64,000 nt of DNA from a virus, in IMG/VR virus record IMGVR_UViG_3300028827_000091, positions 1-64,000 of that record. One strand, written 5' to 3'. The notes beneath the pieces were generated by a model that was not told the origin of the DNA, searched no databases, and saw only the letters and a program-made list of their open reading frames with translations. A program made the translations under genes and the position numbers. Shown in pieces: positions 63,825 to 64,000 of this stretch. Every line of letters begins with the position of its first letter. Positions within the stretch are counted from its first letter, which is position 1.

Positions 63825-64000
63825 TCATCTTCCATTCTAATCAACAATTTCTCCCAGTCTCTTTCACCACGATATTTTGCAAGTTTGTTGAGCCAGGTTC
63901 TGAATCTGGTTCTTTTGATGCCTAAAGAAGCCAAATAATTTTCAAGAGGTGTGGTGTGGTCTGCGAGTGGCCCGCCGTTCTTATATGATTGACTTAACAG
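63810..64000 (-). CDS. Partial minus-strand gene, C-terminal end
   Basis: The minus strand is open from the window edge to TAG at 63812-63810, giving 63 residues ending in WEKLLIRMEDDFYTL, with GGPLADHTTPLENYLASLGI before. The composition is protein-like and the gene converges on the plus-strand block. No family recognised from this fragment. It is the only minus-strand gene supported in the window. Confidence 0.65.

Overview
This window is part of a large, AT-rich T4-like myophage genome. The evidence is the T4 head order portal - small core proteins - protease 21 - scaffold 22 - major capsid 23, together with recognisable UvsY, UvsW, gp55, gp47/46, gp45/44/62, RegA, gp43, UvsX and gp41. The gp55-type late promoter octamer (here mostly CATAAATA) is used repeatedly. 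Every gene reads on the plus strand except one partial gene entering from the right end. The host cannot be named. The tmRNA and SspB-like protein resemble gamma-proteobacterial versions, so such a host is a reasonable inference.

Layout. 1-5.4 kb: head genes. 5.4-8.4 kb: two related homing-endonuclease genes. 8.4-10.9 kb: a tail-tube-like protein, UvsY and UvsW. 10.9-11.9 kb: a noncoding, hairpin-rich stretch. 11.9-16.1 kb: late sigma gp55, the gp47/46 nuclease complex and a phosphoesterase. 16.2-19.6 kb: a metalloprotease-like/VWA protein with its MoxR-type ATPase. 19.7-22.2 kb: clamp, clamp loader and RegA. 22.2-30.2 kb: a 7-deazaguanine DNA-modification island (QueD, QueE, FolE, a DpdA-type transglycosylase) that also holds a nucleotidyltransferase, two glycosyltransferases and two oxidoreductases. 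30.2-34.9 kb: dNMP kinase, a nucleotidyltransferase and DNA polymerase. 35-37.4 kb: two-gene NAD+ salvage. 37.5-44.7 kb: an SspB-like ClpXP adaptor, many small genes, an ImmA-like peptidase, MazG-like proteins and a family of structured RNAs. 44.8-51.6 kb: a tmRNA plus about 33 tRNA or tRNA-like genes covering all 20 amino acids, interleaved with tiny genes. 51.7-56.7 kb: an RNase H-like protein, lytic transglycosylase, UvsX and gp41. 56.7-63.8 kb: a late block in which several proteins start with the same ten-residue signal, which looks like a capsid-targeting sequence cut by protease 21. The block includes a possible nuclease, a ligase-like enzyme, a P-loop kinase and a nucleotidyltransferase.

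How the parts may work together. Replication, recombination and late transcription follow T4. Around that core the phage carries its own translation and quality-control kit: all amino-acid tRNAs, a tmRNA with tag ANDDAPIAQAA, an SspB-like adaptor with two ClpX-binding-like tails, and a small EF-Ts-like domain protein. It also carries NAD+ resynthesis, a probable glycosylated 7-deazaguanine modification route, and a set of enzymes probably packaged in the capsid. The most novel points are the tmRNA/SspB pairing, the decorated 7-deazaguanine island, a multicopy structured RNA family with covarying closing helices, and promoters placed so that transcripts would begin at the start codon.
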